Source of the DNA: Anaerolineales bacterium
Lineage (GTDB): Bacteria > Chloroflexota > Anaerolineae > Anaerolineales > UBA4823
NCBI GenBank assembly: GCA_025057645.1
Contig: JANXBJ010000014.1
Coordinates: 1 to 55,282, forward strand
Length of the DNA: 55,282 bases
Reading direction: 5' to 3'
Shown one piece after another: positions 33,480-42,245 of this stretch. The translations under genes were made by a program, and so were the position numbers. Within the stretch, counting starts at the first letter, position 1. Every line of letters starts with the position of its first letter. Below the pieces are notes generated by a model. The model made no database searches, was not told where the DNA came from, and saw only the letters and a program-made list of their open reading frames with translations.

Positions 33480-35818
33480 TCCTTCCCTCCTTTTGTGCCC
33501 GCTTGGGCAGGTCTTCCGCCCTTCGCCGGGTGCTGGTCCATGCGTAATTTCAACAAGGCGAAGACCCCTATCCCGGCGATCCCCAGAACAGTGATCTCCC
33601 CGAGAGTATCTAGGCCGCGGAAGTCCACCAAGATCACATTGACGATATTACGGCCATGAGCCAAGGGCAAGGAATTCTCCACGAAGAATTGCGAAATAGA
33701 AGGGTGAATCTGGATGCCACCGGCCACAAAAACGAACGTAGTCATCAAACCGCCGGTAATCAAAGCGATAACCACATCTCGCATCCGCTCTCGCTTTGGA
33801 GTTAGCTGGGCAAAGTTTGGTAAATGATAGAAGGCCAACACAAATAAGACAACTGTCAGCGATTCGATCAGAAATTGGGTCATGGCCAAATCAGGCGCGC
33901 CGAAGAGTAGGTAAATCGAGGCCACACCATAGCCGGCAACCCCTAACGCCGCCACTGCACCGAGACGCGAGCGTGAGAGAACCGCTACCCCACCGGCAAG
34001 GACGATAATGATTGCAATACCTAACTCATAAAAACGCAAATCTAACGACAGATGAGGCAAAGATCCGCCTCCCCAGCGGAACAACCCTCCGGCAGTGATG
34101 CCTACCACAGCCACGATAATCGTAATCAGGTAATACCGCAGGTATCCATGCTGAAGCACACGTGTCTGCAGCGAAGCCAAAGCGAACAATCCATCCAACG
34201 TGCGCTGGTAGAGGGTATCCAATCCCCAAGGCAAGGCCAATCTTGCGGCGATGCGCTGAACATCGTTGCGGATAGCAAACAATCCTATCCCCAGACCCAA
34301 AGTCAGCAGACTTAGCAAAAAAATCTCGTTGACTCCATGCCACGCCGCTAGTTTGACTTCGAGTCTCTCGCCTGCTGCAGCGGACAAGGCAGGCGCAACC
34401 AGAACAGAGCCGAGGACTTGAGGAAAGACCCCGAGAATCAAGCTGAGTGCGCCAAGAACGAGCGGTCCAACAACCATGCTCCACGGAGCTTCGTGCGGCC
34501 TTTTCGGTAGCCCGGATTCTGCAGGTGCAGGCAACCAAAACGGAGCCACCCCGACCCGAAAGGCAATCAACACATTTAACAAAGCTCCCAGAAAAACCAA
34601 GGTAATCCACAACGCCCCCACTTTATACGCCGCCTCGTAGAGATATTCCTTGGCCACAAATCCCAGAAACAGGGGCACGCCCGCCATCGATAGCGCTGCC
34701 AAAGTGCTTCCTGTAGCGGTGTAGGGCATTGCGCGCCTTAACCCTCCCAGATGCCTTACATCGCGGGTTCCGCTTTCGTGATCCACCGATCCGGTGACTA
34801 AAAACAGCGTCCCCTTATACAAACCATGCGCCAATAAAAACAAGACCATTGCCTTCAGAGCGGTCTCGCTGCCGATACCGATTGCCATGACCAAGCTGCC
34901 TAAGGCGCTGATAGTCGAATAGGCCAATAGCCGCTTCATGTCAGTTTGGCTCAACGCTAAAGCACCACCCAAGACCATTGTTGCCGCTCCAACCCCGCCC
35001 ACAGCCCACAGCCAGATCGGAGTCCCGCCTAAGACAGGGTACAAACGCGCAAGCAGGTAAACGCCCGCCTTGACCATTGTCGCAGCATGGAGGTAGGTGC
35101 TGACCGGAGTCGGCGCTTGCATGGCATTCGGCAGCCAAAAATGAAAGGGAAATTGAGCGGATTTGGTGAATGCTCCGATAAGAATCAAGAAGAGAACCGC
35201 AAGATAGAGCGGGTTAGCACGGACATTCTCCCCCCTTAGAACCAAGGACGAAAGCTCCCAACTGCCGCCGATCTGCGCCAACAATACAAAACCGGCTAGC
35301 ATAACCAACCCACCGCTCGCAGTCACCAATAGCGCCTGGATCGCTGCTGTGCGGGCCTCATTACGATCGTGTTCGAAACCAATGAGCATGAATGAGCTCA
35401 GACTGGTCAGTTCCCAAAAGACAAACAGCAGGATGACGTTATCGGCCAACACCACCCCTAGCATCGAGGCCATGAAAAAGAACAGCCAGAAGTAAAAGCG
35501 CTCGACAGGGGCTTTTGTGCCGAAATACCCTCCGGCATAAACTGCAACCAAAGCACCAACGCCGCCGACCAGAAGTGCAAACGCCAAACTCAGACCATCA
35601 GCGCGAAAGGAAAAGGTAAGCCCCAGTTCTTTAGACCAAGCAAGAGCCAGTGATTGAACCTCTCCCTCCGCCAAGCCCGGCAGTAATGAAAAAAAGTAAA
35701 GGGTGAGAGCAAAGGGCAGAATTGCCAACCACCAGCCGCTTCTCTCTTTTGCCCAGCGGCAGATAGCAGGAGCAAGAAAAGCTAACCCAAAACCAGAAAG
35801 AACGGCAAAAATTATCAC
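33476..35818 (-). CDS. mrpA: Mrp Na+/H+ antiporter subunit A
   Basis: 780 residues, about 20 TM helices, a NuoL homologue with a C-terminal extension. The conserved glutamate helix is [19 protein letters not shown]. The broken-helix region is [37 protein letters not shown]. The MrpA-specific C-terminal domains (DUF4040-like: [35 protein letters not shown]; then [19 protein letters not shown]) are complete. It is the first gene of the Mrp-exchanger operon. A TATAAT (35866-35871, minus strand) lies about 48 nt upstream, without a convincing -35. Confidence 0.96.
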   Translation of the reverse strand: MIIFAVLSGFGLAFLAPAICRWAKERSGWWLAILPFALTLYFFSLLPGLAEGEVQSLALAWSKELGLTFSFRADGLSLAFALLVGGVGALVAVYAGGYFGTKAPVERFYFWLFFFMASMLGVVLADNVILLFVFWELTSLSSFMLIGFEHDRNEARTAAIQALLVTASGGLVMLAGFVLLAQIGGSWELSSLVLRGENVRANPLYLAVLFLILIGAFTKSAQFPFHFWLPNAMQAPTPVSTYLHAATMVKAGVYLLARLYPVLGGTPIWLWAVGGVGAATMVLGGALALSQTDMKRLLAYSTISALGSLVMAIGIGSETALKAMVLFLLAHGLYKGTLFLVTGSVDHESGTRDVRHLGGLRRAMPYTATGSTLAALSMAGVPLFLGFVAKEYLYEAAYKVGALWITLVFLGALLNVLIAFRVGVAPFWLPAPAESGLPKRPHEAPWSMVVGPLVLGALSLILGVFPQVLGSVLVAPALSAAAGERLEVKLAAWHGVNEIFLLSLLTLGLGIGLFAIRNDVQRIAARLALPWGLDTLYQRTLDGLFALASLQTRVLQHGYLRYYLITIIVAVVGITAGGLFRWGGGSLPHLSLDLRFYELGIAIIIVLAGGVAVLSRSRLGAVAALGVAGYGVASIYLLFGAPDLAMTQFLIESLTVVLFVLAFYHLPNFAQLTPKRERMRDVVIALITGGLMTTFVFVAGGIQIHPSISQFFVENSLPLAHGRNIVNVILVDFRGLDTLGEITVLGIAGIGVFALLKLRMDQHPAKGGRPAQAGTKGGKE

Positions 35819-35865
35819 AACCTTTTCTCCCGCAGCACTGACGTCACCAGATAAAGGATTGGGCT

Positions 35866-35871
35866 ATTATA
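35866..35871 (-). promoter_or_regulatory. Probable -10 element of the Mrp operon
   Basis: A perfect TATAAT on the minus strand, 48 nt before the mrpA start. No good -35 lies 16-18 nt upstream. The palindrome TGACGTCA (35839-35846) lies in the presumed leader and might be a regulator site. Confidence 0.4.
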
Positions 35872-35941
35872 CCCGATAGCCAATCGAATGCCGCCACGAT
35901 CAGCAATCCCTTAGCATAGAAACGACTGAATGGGTTCTGCT

Positions 35942-36013
35942 CCTCGCCCCTCGGGAAAGGGGCGAGGTGTGAGGGCTTTCTCCCCCTCTCCCGATGGACG
36001 AGGGGTCGGGGAG
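35942..36013. repeat. Pair of G+C-rich hairpins (REP-like)
   Basis: Hairpin 1 has a 9-bp stem CCTCGCCCC/GGGGCGAGG (35942-35950 with 35959-35967). Hairpin 2 has an outer stem CTCCCC/GGGGAG (35980-35985 with 36008-36013) and further inner pairing. They lie between the convergence-free ends of mrpA's upstream region and the 36059 gene. They look like dispersed intergenic repeat units, but copies elsewhere cannot be checked here. Confidence 0.5.
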
Positions 36014-36058
36014 TGACGGCGAATACAACCGCTGCTCCTCGACCTCGCAAAATCTGCG

Positions 36059-36505
36059 CTATAACCCTCTCAGCAAAGGTCGGTCCCAAGGGATCATGGC
36101 CAAAATCAAGATCAGTGCCAGCGTGTACCAAATCACCGAACGCCGAAACTTCCCCTGATCGTCGGTCGCCTTCCGGCTCAAAACGCTTCCCAAGTGGGCA
36201 AAAACCACCGCAATGAGCATTGCAAAACCATGTTCCACCACAAAGAACCGTTGCGCAGCGTTTTGCATGGCAGCGGCGAAATTGGCAAATGCACTGGTAG
36301 TTAAGGGGCTAATAAAATATAAGAACGCCCCCACCACCAGTTGTAGGTCTATAGCGACATTAAAGATCATCCCCCAAATCCGCTCTCTCTTGCTCCACGA
36401 CCGTTTGCCCAGCCAGCCCAGCCAAGCTAAAACCACAATAACGACACCAGCGAACAGCACAACCCAACGCAACCAGTTGTGGGCGAATAGGAAAATGGGG
36501 TACAT
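36059..36505 (-). CDS. Four-TM membrane protein with conserved histidines
   Basis: 148 residues, four predicted TM helices (about 10-28, 45-65, 85-110 and 125-142). Histidines lie in or near helices: FAHNWLRWV (about residue 9), VEHGFAML (about 92) and FAHLGSVL (about 103). This resembles small cytochrome-b-like or DUF2306-like proteins, so heme binding is a possibility only. AGGAGG precedes ATG 36505. It is transcribed toward the Mrp operon but 240 nt away, with hairpins between. Confidence 0.55.
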   Translation of the reverse strand: MYPIFLFAHNWLRWVVLFAGVVIVVLAWLGWLGKRSWSKRERIWGMIFNVAIDLQLVVGAFLYFISPLTTSAFANFAAAMQNAAQRFFVVEHGFAMLIAVVFAHLGSVLSRKATDDQGKFRRSVIWYTLALILILAMIPWDRPLLRGL

Positions 36506-36737
36506 TTCTTGCCTCCTAATCTAGCGAATTAACAGGGAAGAATGTATCAAAGAGCGAGAAGACTGTCAACCTTTCTCGGATGAAAACCCGATAAGCAGGC
36601 TCTTGATCCAAGCACTATTATCTAAATAGGCATAGTAGCAGTCTTTGCGAAGAATTCCTCCTTATGAACAAATTTAGCAATGCATTGCTCCGCCTTCGTC
36701 TAGGAGAGACCTTGTAGATAAGCCGTCTCCGTGAGTC

Positions 36738-36746
36738 TGTTATAAT
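36738..36746 (+). promoter_or_regulatory. Extended -10 promoter element
   Basis: TGTTATAAT: a consensus TATAAT (36741-36746) with the TGn extension, which can work without a good -35. It would drive the small frame at 36769 and/or the metallopeptidase candidate at 37042. Confidence 0.5.
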
Positions 36747-36768
36747 CTCCTGCACAGTAGACTTCGGA

Positions 36769-36987
36769 ATGAACAAGCATGACATTCTGCCGCTCCAACA
36801 AATCAAAGACTACCCTCGGCTCACTACCGCCTTAGCAGCTCATTGCACATTCCCTGAAAGCTGGCGGGTTTCAATTCGGGTAAGAAATTGCGTCAATCAA
36901 GCTACAGAACGGTTGTTGAGCCAATTCTCCATGCGAGAGGTTGAGCCGCTTTTTTTGCGATTCGGATCAGGTTGCGACCCCGGTTGA
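36769..36987 (+). CDS. Possible small protein, unrecognised
   Basis: 72 residues starting at ATG 36769, about 16 nt after the start expected from the extended -10 element. There is no good Shine-Dalgarno (only CGGA). The composition is protein-like in places (MNKHDILPLQQIKDYPRLTT...PESWRVSIRVRN) but without a known motif or TM segment. It ends 54 nt before the next gene. It may be real, or simply the leader of the downstream gene. Confidence 0.3.
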   Translation: MNKHDILPLQQIKDYPRLTTALAAHCTFPESWRVSIRVRNCVNQATERLLSQFSMREVEPLFLRFGSGCDPG

Positions 36988-37041
36988 TTAAGGGATAGGT
37001 ATTAGCAAATCAACTCTCCAAGAGATCCTCACTTAAGAGCT

Positions 37042-38331
37042 ATGTTTTCCACCGCAACCCGAAATGCCGTCCTCCAAATTCCTTGGGGAAAGATCGCTTC
37101 CCTTTGGTTGTATTTGAGCGCATGCGCCCTTCTGCTCAGCGGCTCGACAATTTACGCCGCAGATCCGATTGAACGCATCCGCGCATTCACCCGCCCGATT
37201 GAATTTGACTATATGAGTTGGATCAGCGACGCCGCTTACCTAAAAATTGGTCAATCTGCCCTGCGAACTGCCCAATTCCTTTCTCCTGAGGAGCGGAAGC
37301 GGCTCGTTTTGGACTACCTTGCTCTGATCCGCAGCATCGAAGAAGCGGATCGCGAGTTAAATCGCATCTATGCAGATCCTCAGGTTACGGATCCCTACGA
37401 AGCTTCGCAGGATGTTCGAAAACAGCTAAGCACATTGCGTAAAAAGGAAGCCCAGATCGCTCCAATTGCCGAGTCCATCCTTGAAGATCAGCTCTCGACC
37501 ATCATCGCTCGAATGGGCTTAGCCCTCGGCGGGCAACCCATTCCACCCGTTTCTTACCATGTTTCGCCGTTACCGTCCTCGCTGATTGTCTCACCCCGCG
37601 AGGTCATCCGCCAAGAGGCAAACATCTCGCTCAAGGTAGGGCTGACCACTGATCAAAAAGAAGCCCTCGAAGCCCAAGTGGACAGGGCGCTAAATGTTTC
37701 CTCTTTGGTCGTTGCAGTAGGCGGGATCGGTGTTTACCCTACCATGGTCATGCAAACCACCGACCTCAATTGGCTGAGCGAAGTGATCGCCCACGAATGG
37801 ATTCACAATTTCCTAAGCTTTCGCCCGCTCGGCGTGAACTACGGCACGAGCGGCGAATTGCGCACCATGAATGAAACTGCGGCATCGATCGGCGGCAAGG
37901 AATTGGGGCGCGCCCTGATCGAGACCTACTACCCTGAATTTCTCCCTCCACCGCCACCCGAAACACCTCCCCAACCGCCACCGCCTGATCCATCGCAGCC
38001 ACCGCCATTTGATTTCCGCAAAGAAATGTACATCACTCGCTTGCGAGTCGATGAGTTGCTCGCTCAGGGGCGGGTCGAAGAGGCCGAAGCCTATATGGAA
38101 CAAAGACGCATCTTTTTCTGGGAAAACGGCTACCCAATCCGCAAACTCAACCAAGCTTACTTCGCCTTTCACGGCGCATATGCCGATGAACCGGTCGGCG
38201 CCGCAGGCGAGGACCCTATCGGCGCTGCCGTGCGGAAGTTGCGCGCTCAATCTCCCTCACTGGCTGCGTTTCTCAATCGGATTTCGTGGATGTGGTCACC
38301 ACAGCAATTGCTGGAGGCGGTTGGTGGCTAA
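37042..38331 (+). CDS. Secreted or anchored HExxH metallopeptidase candidate
   Basis: 429 residues. A hydrophobic segment (about 18-40, SLWLYLSACALLLSGSTIYA) with AxA ending suggests a signal peptide. At about residues 250-255 is VIAHEWIHNFL, a zinc-binding HExxH. About 35 residues on is MNETAASIGGKELG, where the glutamate could be the third ligand (gluzincin-like). A proline-rich linker (PPPPPETPPQPPPPDPSQPP, about residues 295-320) separates a C-terminal helical region. I do not recognise a named peptidase family. The next gene starts inside its last codons, so both are translationally coupled. Confidence 0.65.
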   Translation: MFSTATRNAVLQIPWGKIASLWLYLSACALLLSGSTIYAADPIERIRAFTRPIEFDYMSWISDAAYLKIGQSALRTAQFLSPEERKRLVLDYLALIRSIEEADRELNRIYADPQVTDPYEASQDVRKQLSTLRKKEAQIAPIAESILEDQLSTIIARMGLALGGQPIPPVSYHVSPLPSSLIVSPREVIRQEANISLKVGLTTDQKEALEAQVDRALNVSSLVVAVGGIGVYPTMVMQTTDLNWLSEVIAHEWIHNFLSFRPLGVNYGTSGELRTMNETAASIGGKELGRALIETYYPEFLPPPPPETPPQPPPPDPSQPPPFDFRKEMYITRLRVDELLAQGRVEEAEAYMEQRRIFFWENGYPIRKLNQAYFAFHGAYADEPVGAAGEDPIGAAVRKLRAQSPSLAAFLNRISWMWSPQQLLEAVGG

Positions 38332-39622
38332 ATATCATTGGTTATTCCTTCTCCTTTTGGCCGGGCAACTCTCGACGGCTTGTCAGAGCAAGGCTTTAGT
38401 ATCTGTTCCCATTTCCTCGCCCATCCCAACCACCCCGCCGACAATACCAACTCTGAGCAAAGCATACCAATCCCCACTCTCGAGAGCGGACTTGATCCGC
38501 CTGATCGCCAACGGTTGCACGGCAAAAAGCCCTCGTCCAACACCAGGCCCCACAGAAGCATCCCTGTTCCCTGCAGTAAGTGACGGCGATTATCAACGCG
38601 GCTCTCCGGCCGCTAAAGTGACTTTTGTTATTTACTGTGACTTTCAAGCTCAGCCTTGCGCTCAATTGGCCGAGCTAATGGGACAACTCCTGCGCGAGTT
38701 CCCCACAGAGGTGCGTTGGGTCTATCGCTATTTTCCTCTGATTGAGGTGCACGACAAGGCTATTCTCAGCCTCAAAGCAGCCGAAGCCGCAGCTCGGCAA
38801 GGCAAATTCTGGCAAATGCACGATTGGCTCTATGACAACCACTCCGTATGGAGCGAACTGAGCCCAGAGCAATTTGAGAACTGGCTACGGAAACAAGCTA
38901 ACACCTTACAACTTGATCCAATCGCCTTCCAAAAAGATTTCGACGATCCCATCCTTGCCGAGAAAGGGAAAACAGCCTGGAAGCACAACCGAAGCATCGG
39001 CTTGCCCGGGGTGCCCTTGGTTCTTCTGAACGGACAAATCTGGCCAAGCAGCTTGCCGCTCAATTACTACGCCTTGCGCAATTCCATTGTGTTAAGCTTG
39101 CTCGAAGAGCGCCAATTTGAAAGTTGTCCCCCACTCGTCATTGATTTATCGAAAAAATACTCAGCCCGCCTTGAAACAGAAAAAGGGGATGTGCTCGTTC
39201 AACTTTTTGCCGAGCAAACGCCCATCACTGTGAATAATTTTGTCTTCCTCGCCCGCCAGGGATGGTACGATCGCATCACCTTTCATCGCGTTCTAGAGAA
39301 TTACATTGTCCAAAGCGGTGATCCCAGCGGGACAGGTTACGGCGGTCCCGGTTATGCCTTTATCAGTGAAATTTCGCCCGATTTGTCCTTCGATCAAGCA
39401 GGATTGATCGCTATGGCAAACGCTGGACGAGATACCAACGGTAGCCAATTCTTCCTCACCCTGGCGCCTGCGCCCCACTTGAACGGCGCTTACCCCATCT
39501 TCGGTCGAGTTACAGAAGGAATGGAGGTCCTATACCGAATCACGCCACGCGATCCGAGTCAATTTCCACCCCCACCGCCGGGGGATAGGCTATTCTCTGT
39601 TACTATTCTCGAGGAAAACTGA
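38324..39622 (+). CDS. DsbA-like thioredoxin domain fused to cyclophilin-type peptidyl-prolyl isomerase
   Basis: 432 residues from GTG 38324, with GGAGG at 38313-38317 (6-nt spacing); the start overlaps the upstream gene by 8 nt. The N-terminal hydrophobic segment WLFLLLLAGQLSTAC suggests a lipoprotein or signal peptide. Residues of about 95-250 are a DsbA-family domain (GDYQRGSPAAKVTFVIYCDFQAQPC; IGLPGVPLVLLNG, holding the cis-proline). The redox motif is lost: AQPC replaces CPxC. Residues of about 270-432 are a cyclophilin (TPITVNNFVFLARQGWYD, then ITFHRV, GSQFFLTLAPAPHLNG, FGRVTEGMEVL). It is probably an extracytoplasmic folding factor using the thioredoxin fold for binding. Confidence 0.85.
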   Translation: MAKYHWLFLLLLAGQLSTACQSKALVSVPISSPIPTTPPTIPTLSKAYQSPLSRADLIRLIANGCTAKSPRPTPGPTEASLFPAVSDGDYQRGSPAAKVTFVIYCDFQAQPCAQLAELMGQLLREFPTEVRWVYRYFPLIEVHDKAILSLKAAEAAARQGKFWQMHDWLYDNHSVWSELSPEQFENWLRKQANTLQLDPIAFQKDFDDPILAEKGKTAWKHNRSIGLPGVPLVLLNGQIWPSSLPLNYYALRNSIVLSLLEERQFESCPPLVIDLSKKYSARLETEKGDVLVQLFAEQTPITVNNFVFLARQGWYDRITFHRVLENYIVQSGDPSGTGYGGPGYAFISEISPDLSFDQAGLIAMANAGRDTNGSQFFLTLAPAPHLNGAYPIFGRVTEGMEVLYRITPRDPSQFPPPPPGDRLFSVTILEEN

Positions 39623-39671
39623 GGAGGAAAGAATCGAAGTCACCTCGAACGCCAAGGGCCCAAACGAAGGA

Positions 39672-40910
39672 TTGCCTCGACAAGGCTCTCTCTTGAGCAA
39701 GAAGATCTCTGTTTGGCAAGCGCTGGGCACTTCTCTAGCTGCTTTTTTCGTGATCAACCTTGCCCTAGGGTTTCTGCTCTACAGCTTTCTGGAACTGGTT
39801 CCCCCGAGTCCAAACGTAGAAAACGCAGTTTCTCTACTCCTGTTGGCGAGCGGATTCTTTACGGCAGGCTTGTTATTGATCCCGCCAACCGTGCTCTCAT
39901 TTTGCCGCTCCTTTGGGTGGAAGGTTCCGGTGTGGATTACATCGCTGCGCTTGCCACCTTTTGCCTTGCTCGTGGCAGCTTATCCGCTAGTCTTGCTTGG
40001 CGGGGCTTTGCTCTCCTCCCAAACGCTTTCTGCCTATCTGGCCCTGCCCGTTTTCCACATTGCAGCAATCGGGATTCCAGTCGCTGCAGTTCTACAGATC
40101 AGCCTTAGGGGAGTGAGGGACGTCTCGCCACAGCGCAAATGGGGAGCGCTAAGCGTTGGGCTAATCCTAACCCCTCTTCTTATTTTGATTCTAGAGCTTT
40201 TTGCCTTCATTTTCCCCGGGGCCTTGCTCGGAATTTGGGCCTCAATCGAGCCAGAGCGACTTAGGCAGCTCAGCCGATTGAGCGAGACCCTAGGTCAACC
40301 CTCCACTGACCCTCAAGTAGTGCTAGAGGCTTTGCAACCATACCTTGTCGAACCCGCTGTGGTCTTAATCCTTCTCTTCTTTGCCGCTTTGGTCGTCCCC
40401 TTGATTGAGGAAGCAATCAAGCCCCTAGCAGTTTGGATGCTCTATGGACATACACGCAGTACGCTGGATGGATTTGTTGCGGGCGCTCTATGCGGAGCGG
40501 GCTATGCATTGTTGGAAAGCTTCATGCTTGGCAGCAACCCTTCCCAGTGGCTGCTCGCAGTACTAGGGCGCAGTGGTACCGGAGCACTCCATATCTTTAC
40601 CTCAGCTTTAGTCGGCGCCGCTCTTGCTTCTGTGTGGCAGAATCGGCGCTATATCCAGCTTATTCTCGCCTATCTAACAGCGGTTTTCTTCCACGGGGTC
40701 TGGAACAGCTTTGCAGTTCTCTCTGCGCTGCGCAGCATCTCACCAACGACAGAGGGCTTTTGGGCTTTACCCCTCAGTCAGAATTTGGCCCTCGTCGCTC
40801 CGTTAGCTATTTTAGCTCTGGCTGGTCTGGGGATGATCGGACTTTGGCTCTTCAATCAGCAACTCCGACAGGGACACCAATCCACCTCACAGGAGCTGAT
40901 TCAGCAGTAA
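39672..40910 (+). CDS. PrsW-family intramembrane metalloprotease-like protein
   Basis: 412 residues from TTG 39672, with about 9-10 TM segments. PrsW motifs are visible: VPLIEEAIKPLAVWM (EExxK), GYALLESF, ALHIFTSALVG and FFHGVWNSF, giving the glutamate and histidine set of the CAAX/PrsW superfamily. PrsW-type proteins cleave membrane substrates such as anti-sigma factors. The start is uncertain. A strong GGAGG (39623-39627) right after the upstream stop is positioned for an in-frame ATC at 39633, while TTG 39672 has AAGG too close. A TTG at 39693 is also possible. It follows the DsbA-cyclophilin gene in the same operon. Confidence 0.8.
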   Translation: MPRQGSLLSKKISVWQALGTSLAAFFVINLALGFLLYSFLELVPPSPNVENAVSLLLLASGFFTAGLLLIPPTVLSFCRSFGWKVPVWITSLRLPPFALLVAAYPLVLLGGALLSSQTLSAYLALPVFHIAAIGIPVAAVLQISLRGVRDVSPQRKWGALSVGLILTPLLILILELFAFIFPGALLGIWASIEPERLRQLSRLSETLGQPSTDPQVVLEALQPYLVEPAVVLILLFFAALVVPLIEEAIKPLAVWMLYGHTRSTLDGFVAGALCGAGYALLESFMLGSNPSQWLLAVLGRSGTGALHIFTSALVGAALASVWQNRRYIQLILAYLTAVFFHGVWNSFAVLSALRSISPTTEGFWALPLSQNLALVAPLAILALAGLGMIGLWLFNQQLRQGHQSTSQELIQQ

Positions 40911-40944
40911 AATTAGTGTATCTTCTTGTGGGATTAGGTTACCG

Positions 40945-41598
40945 ATGGACACTTTGCTAACGTTTGTCAATTTTCTTCTTCACCTAGATCAATCTCTGAG
41001 TTCGATAGTCCAAACCTACGGAAGTTGGACATATCTGCTGCTCTTTTTGATTATCTTCATGGAAACCGGCTTGGTCGCCACCCCATTTCTACCCGGCGAC
41101 TCGCTGCTTTTTGCAGCGGGCACCTTCGCCGCCTTGGGGGCGATGAGGGTGGAAGTTTTATATCTGCTGCTCGCTGCAGCCGCTATATTGGGTGATACAG
41201 TCAATTATTGGATCGGTCGTTTTATTGGGCTACGGGCGTTCAGCGGGCAAGTGCGCTTCCTGAAACGGGAATATTTGCAACGCACGCACGAATTCTACGA
41301 AAGACATGGCGGCAAAACAATTCTATTGGCGCGGTTCGTTCCTATTATCCGCACCTTTGCCCCATTTGTGGCTGGAGTAGGCGAGATGACCTACTGGAAA
41401 TTCATCTCCTATAACGTTTTTGGCGGACTGTTGTGGGTGGGTTTGTTCATTTTCGGGGGTTACTTCTTCGGCAACTTGGGCTTCGTGCGTGAGAACTTTA
41501 CCTTAGTTGTGGTTGCGATCATTTTCATTTCCATCCTACCGGGGGTTGTGGAATTTCTCAGGAAGCAACTTCAGGGCAAAATGCAGACGAGGGCTTAA
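40945..41598 (+). CDS. DedA-family membrane protein
   Basis: 217 residues with five to six TM/re-entrant segments. DedA motifs are ETGLVATPFLPGDSLLFAAGTFAALG, the ILGDTVNYWIGRFIG segment, and RFVPIIRTFAPFVAGVGEMTYWKFISYNVFGGLLW. DedA proteins are involved in lipid (undecaprenyl phosphate or phospholipid) transport across the membrane. It lies 34 nt after the PrsW-like gene on the same strand. Confidence 0.92.
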   Translation: MDTLLTFVNFLLHLDQSLSSIVQTYGSWTYLLLFLIIFMETGLVATPFLPGDSLLFAAGTFAALGAMRVEVLYLLLAAAAILGDTVNYWIGRFIGLRAFSGQVRFLKREYLQRTHEFYERHGGKTILLARFVPIIRTFAPFVAGVGEMTYWKFISYNVFGGLLWVGLFIFGGYFFGNLGFVRENFTLVVVAIIFISILPGVVEFLRKQLQGKMQTRA

Positions 41599-41618
41599 TT
41601 TTTCGTCTCGTCTTTTGC

Positions 41619-41735
41619 GTCCGTTACAAGGCCAGTAAGGGGCCGGCAAGTCGCCCGAAGAGCAGGCGACTGCGCCAAACGGACTCCCACGCTCGTCAAG
41701 AGGCCGGCGAAGCGCAAGATCAAGAGCGCTGCGCC
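41619..41735. ncRNA. Multi-hairpin intergenic element (candidate structured RNA or repeat)
   Basis: The 300-nt gap between the DedA and MNT genes has no open frame but strong pairing. GTCCGTT (41619-41625) pairs with AACGGAC (41678-41684) and closes a region containing a perfect 7-bp hairpin AGTCGCC/GGCGACT (41649-41655 with 41665-41671). A second hairpin lies at 41706-41735 (GGCG.GCGC/GCGC.GCGCC). No known RNA family is recognised, and the strand is undetermined. The rest of the gap to 41897 holds nothing I can assign. Confidence 0.35.
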
Positions 41736-41897
41736 TTTGGGGATCGGTTGAGCTGGTGGATATTAGAGCGCTTGCGAAACTCCCTGAAGAGAGCGGAGGA
41801 GATATACTTGGCGGTTCGGCCTCGACAAGAAAGCGTCACTTTTTGAAAACAAAAAGTTATCGCTAGAGCAGACTATGCTTCGTGCCCGGATCGCTAC

Positions 41898-42245
41898 CTA
41901 CTCCCATCTTACTTCAGCCCACCAGCGTTTTTCCCCCTTACGCATAGTTAGTTTCTCCCATTCCGCTCGGGTATAAACAAGCACGTCAACGGGCACAGGC
42001 AAACCCGTCAGGTCAAACTGGGCAGCCCGCCATTCAAAGGGGAGGTCAGAGTGCGCTAGGATCAAGACCACGTCTAAGTCGCTGCCCACCCCCCAATCGC
42101 CGCACGCATAGGAGCCAAAATAACCAACCTGCAACAGGTCGGTGTTTTCTGCTTTTGTCTTTGCTGCCCACTCTTTAAGGGCTTGGAGCACTTGCTCTTT
42201 ATTCGGCCAGATGAGAACTGACGAAGTCAAGGATCTCACGGGCAT
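41898..42245 (-). CDS. MNT-type nucleotidyltransferase (HEPN/MNT module)
   Basis: 115 residues from ATG 42245, preceded by GGAGG. The minimal nucleotidyltransferase motif is VGYFGSYACGDWGVGSDLDVVLIL (GSxAxGx5SDLDxxL), and a third acid lies in VPVDVLVYT. Such MntA proteins modify or neutralise a HEPN RNase partner, for example by AMPylation. The start lies inside the last 47 nt of the HEPN gene, so it is coupled to it. A longer in-frame reading upstream is antisense-like extension into the HEPN gene and is rejected. Confidence 0.82.
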   Translation of the reverse strand: MPVRSLTSSVLIWPNKEQVLQALKEWAAKTKAENTDLLQVGYFGSYACGDWGVGSDLDVVLILAHSDLPFEWRAAQFDLTGLPVPVDVLVYTRAEWEKLTMRKGEKRWWAEVRWE

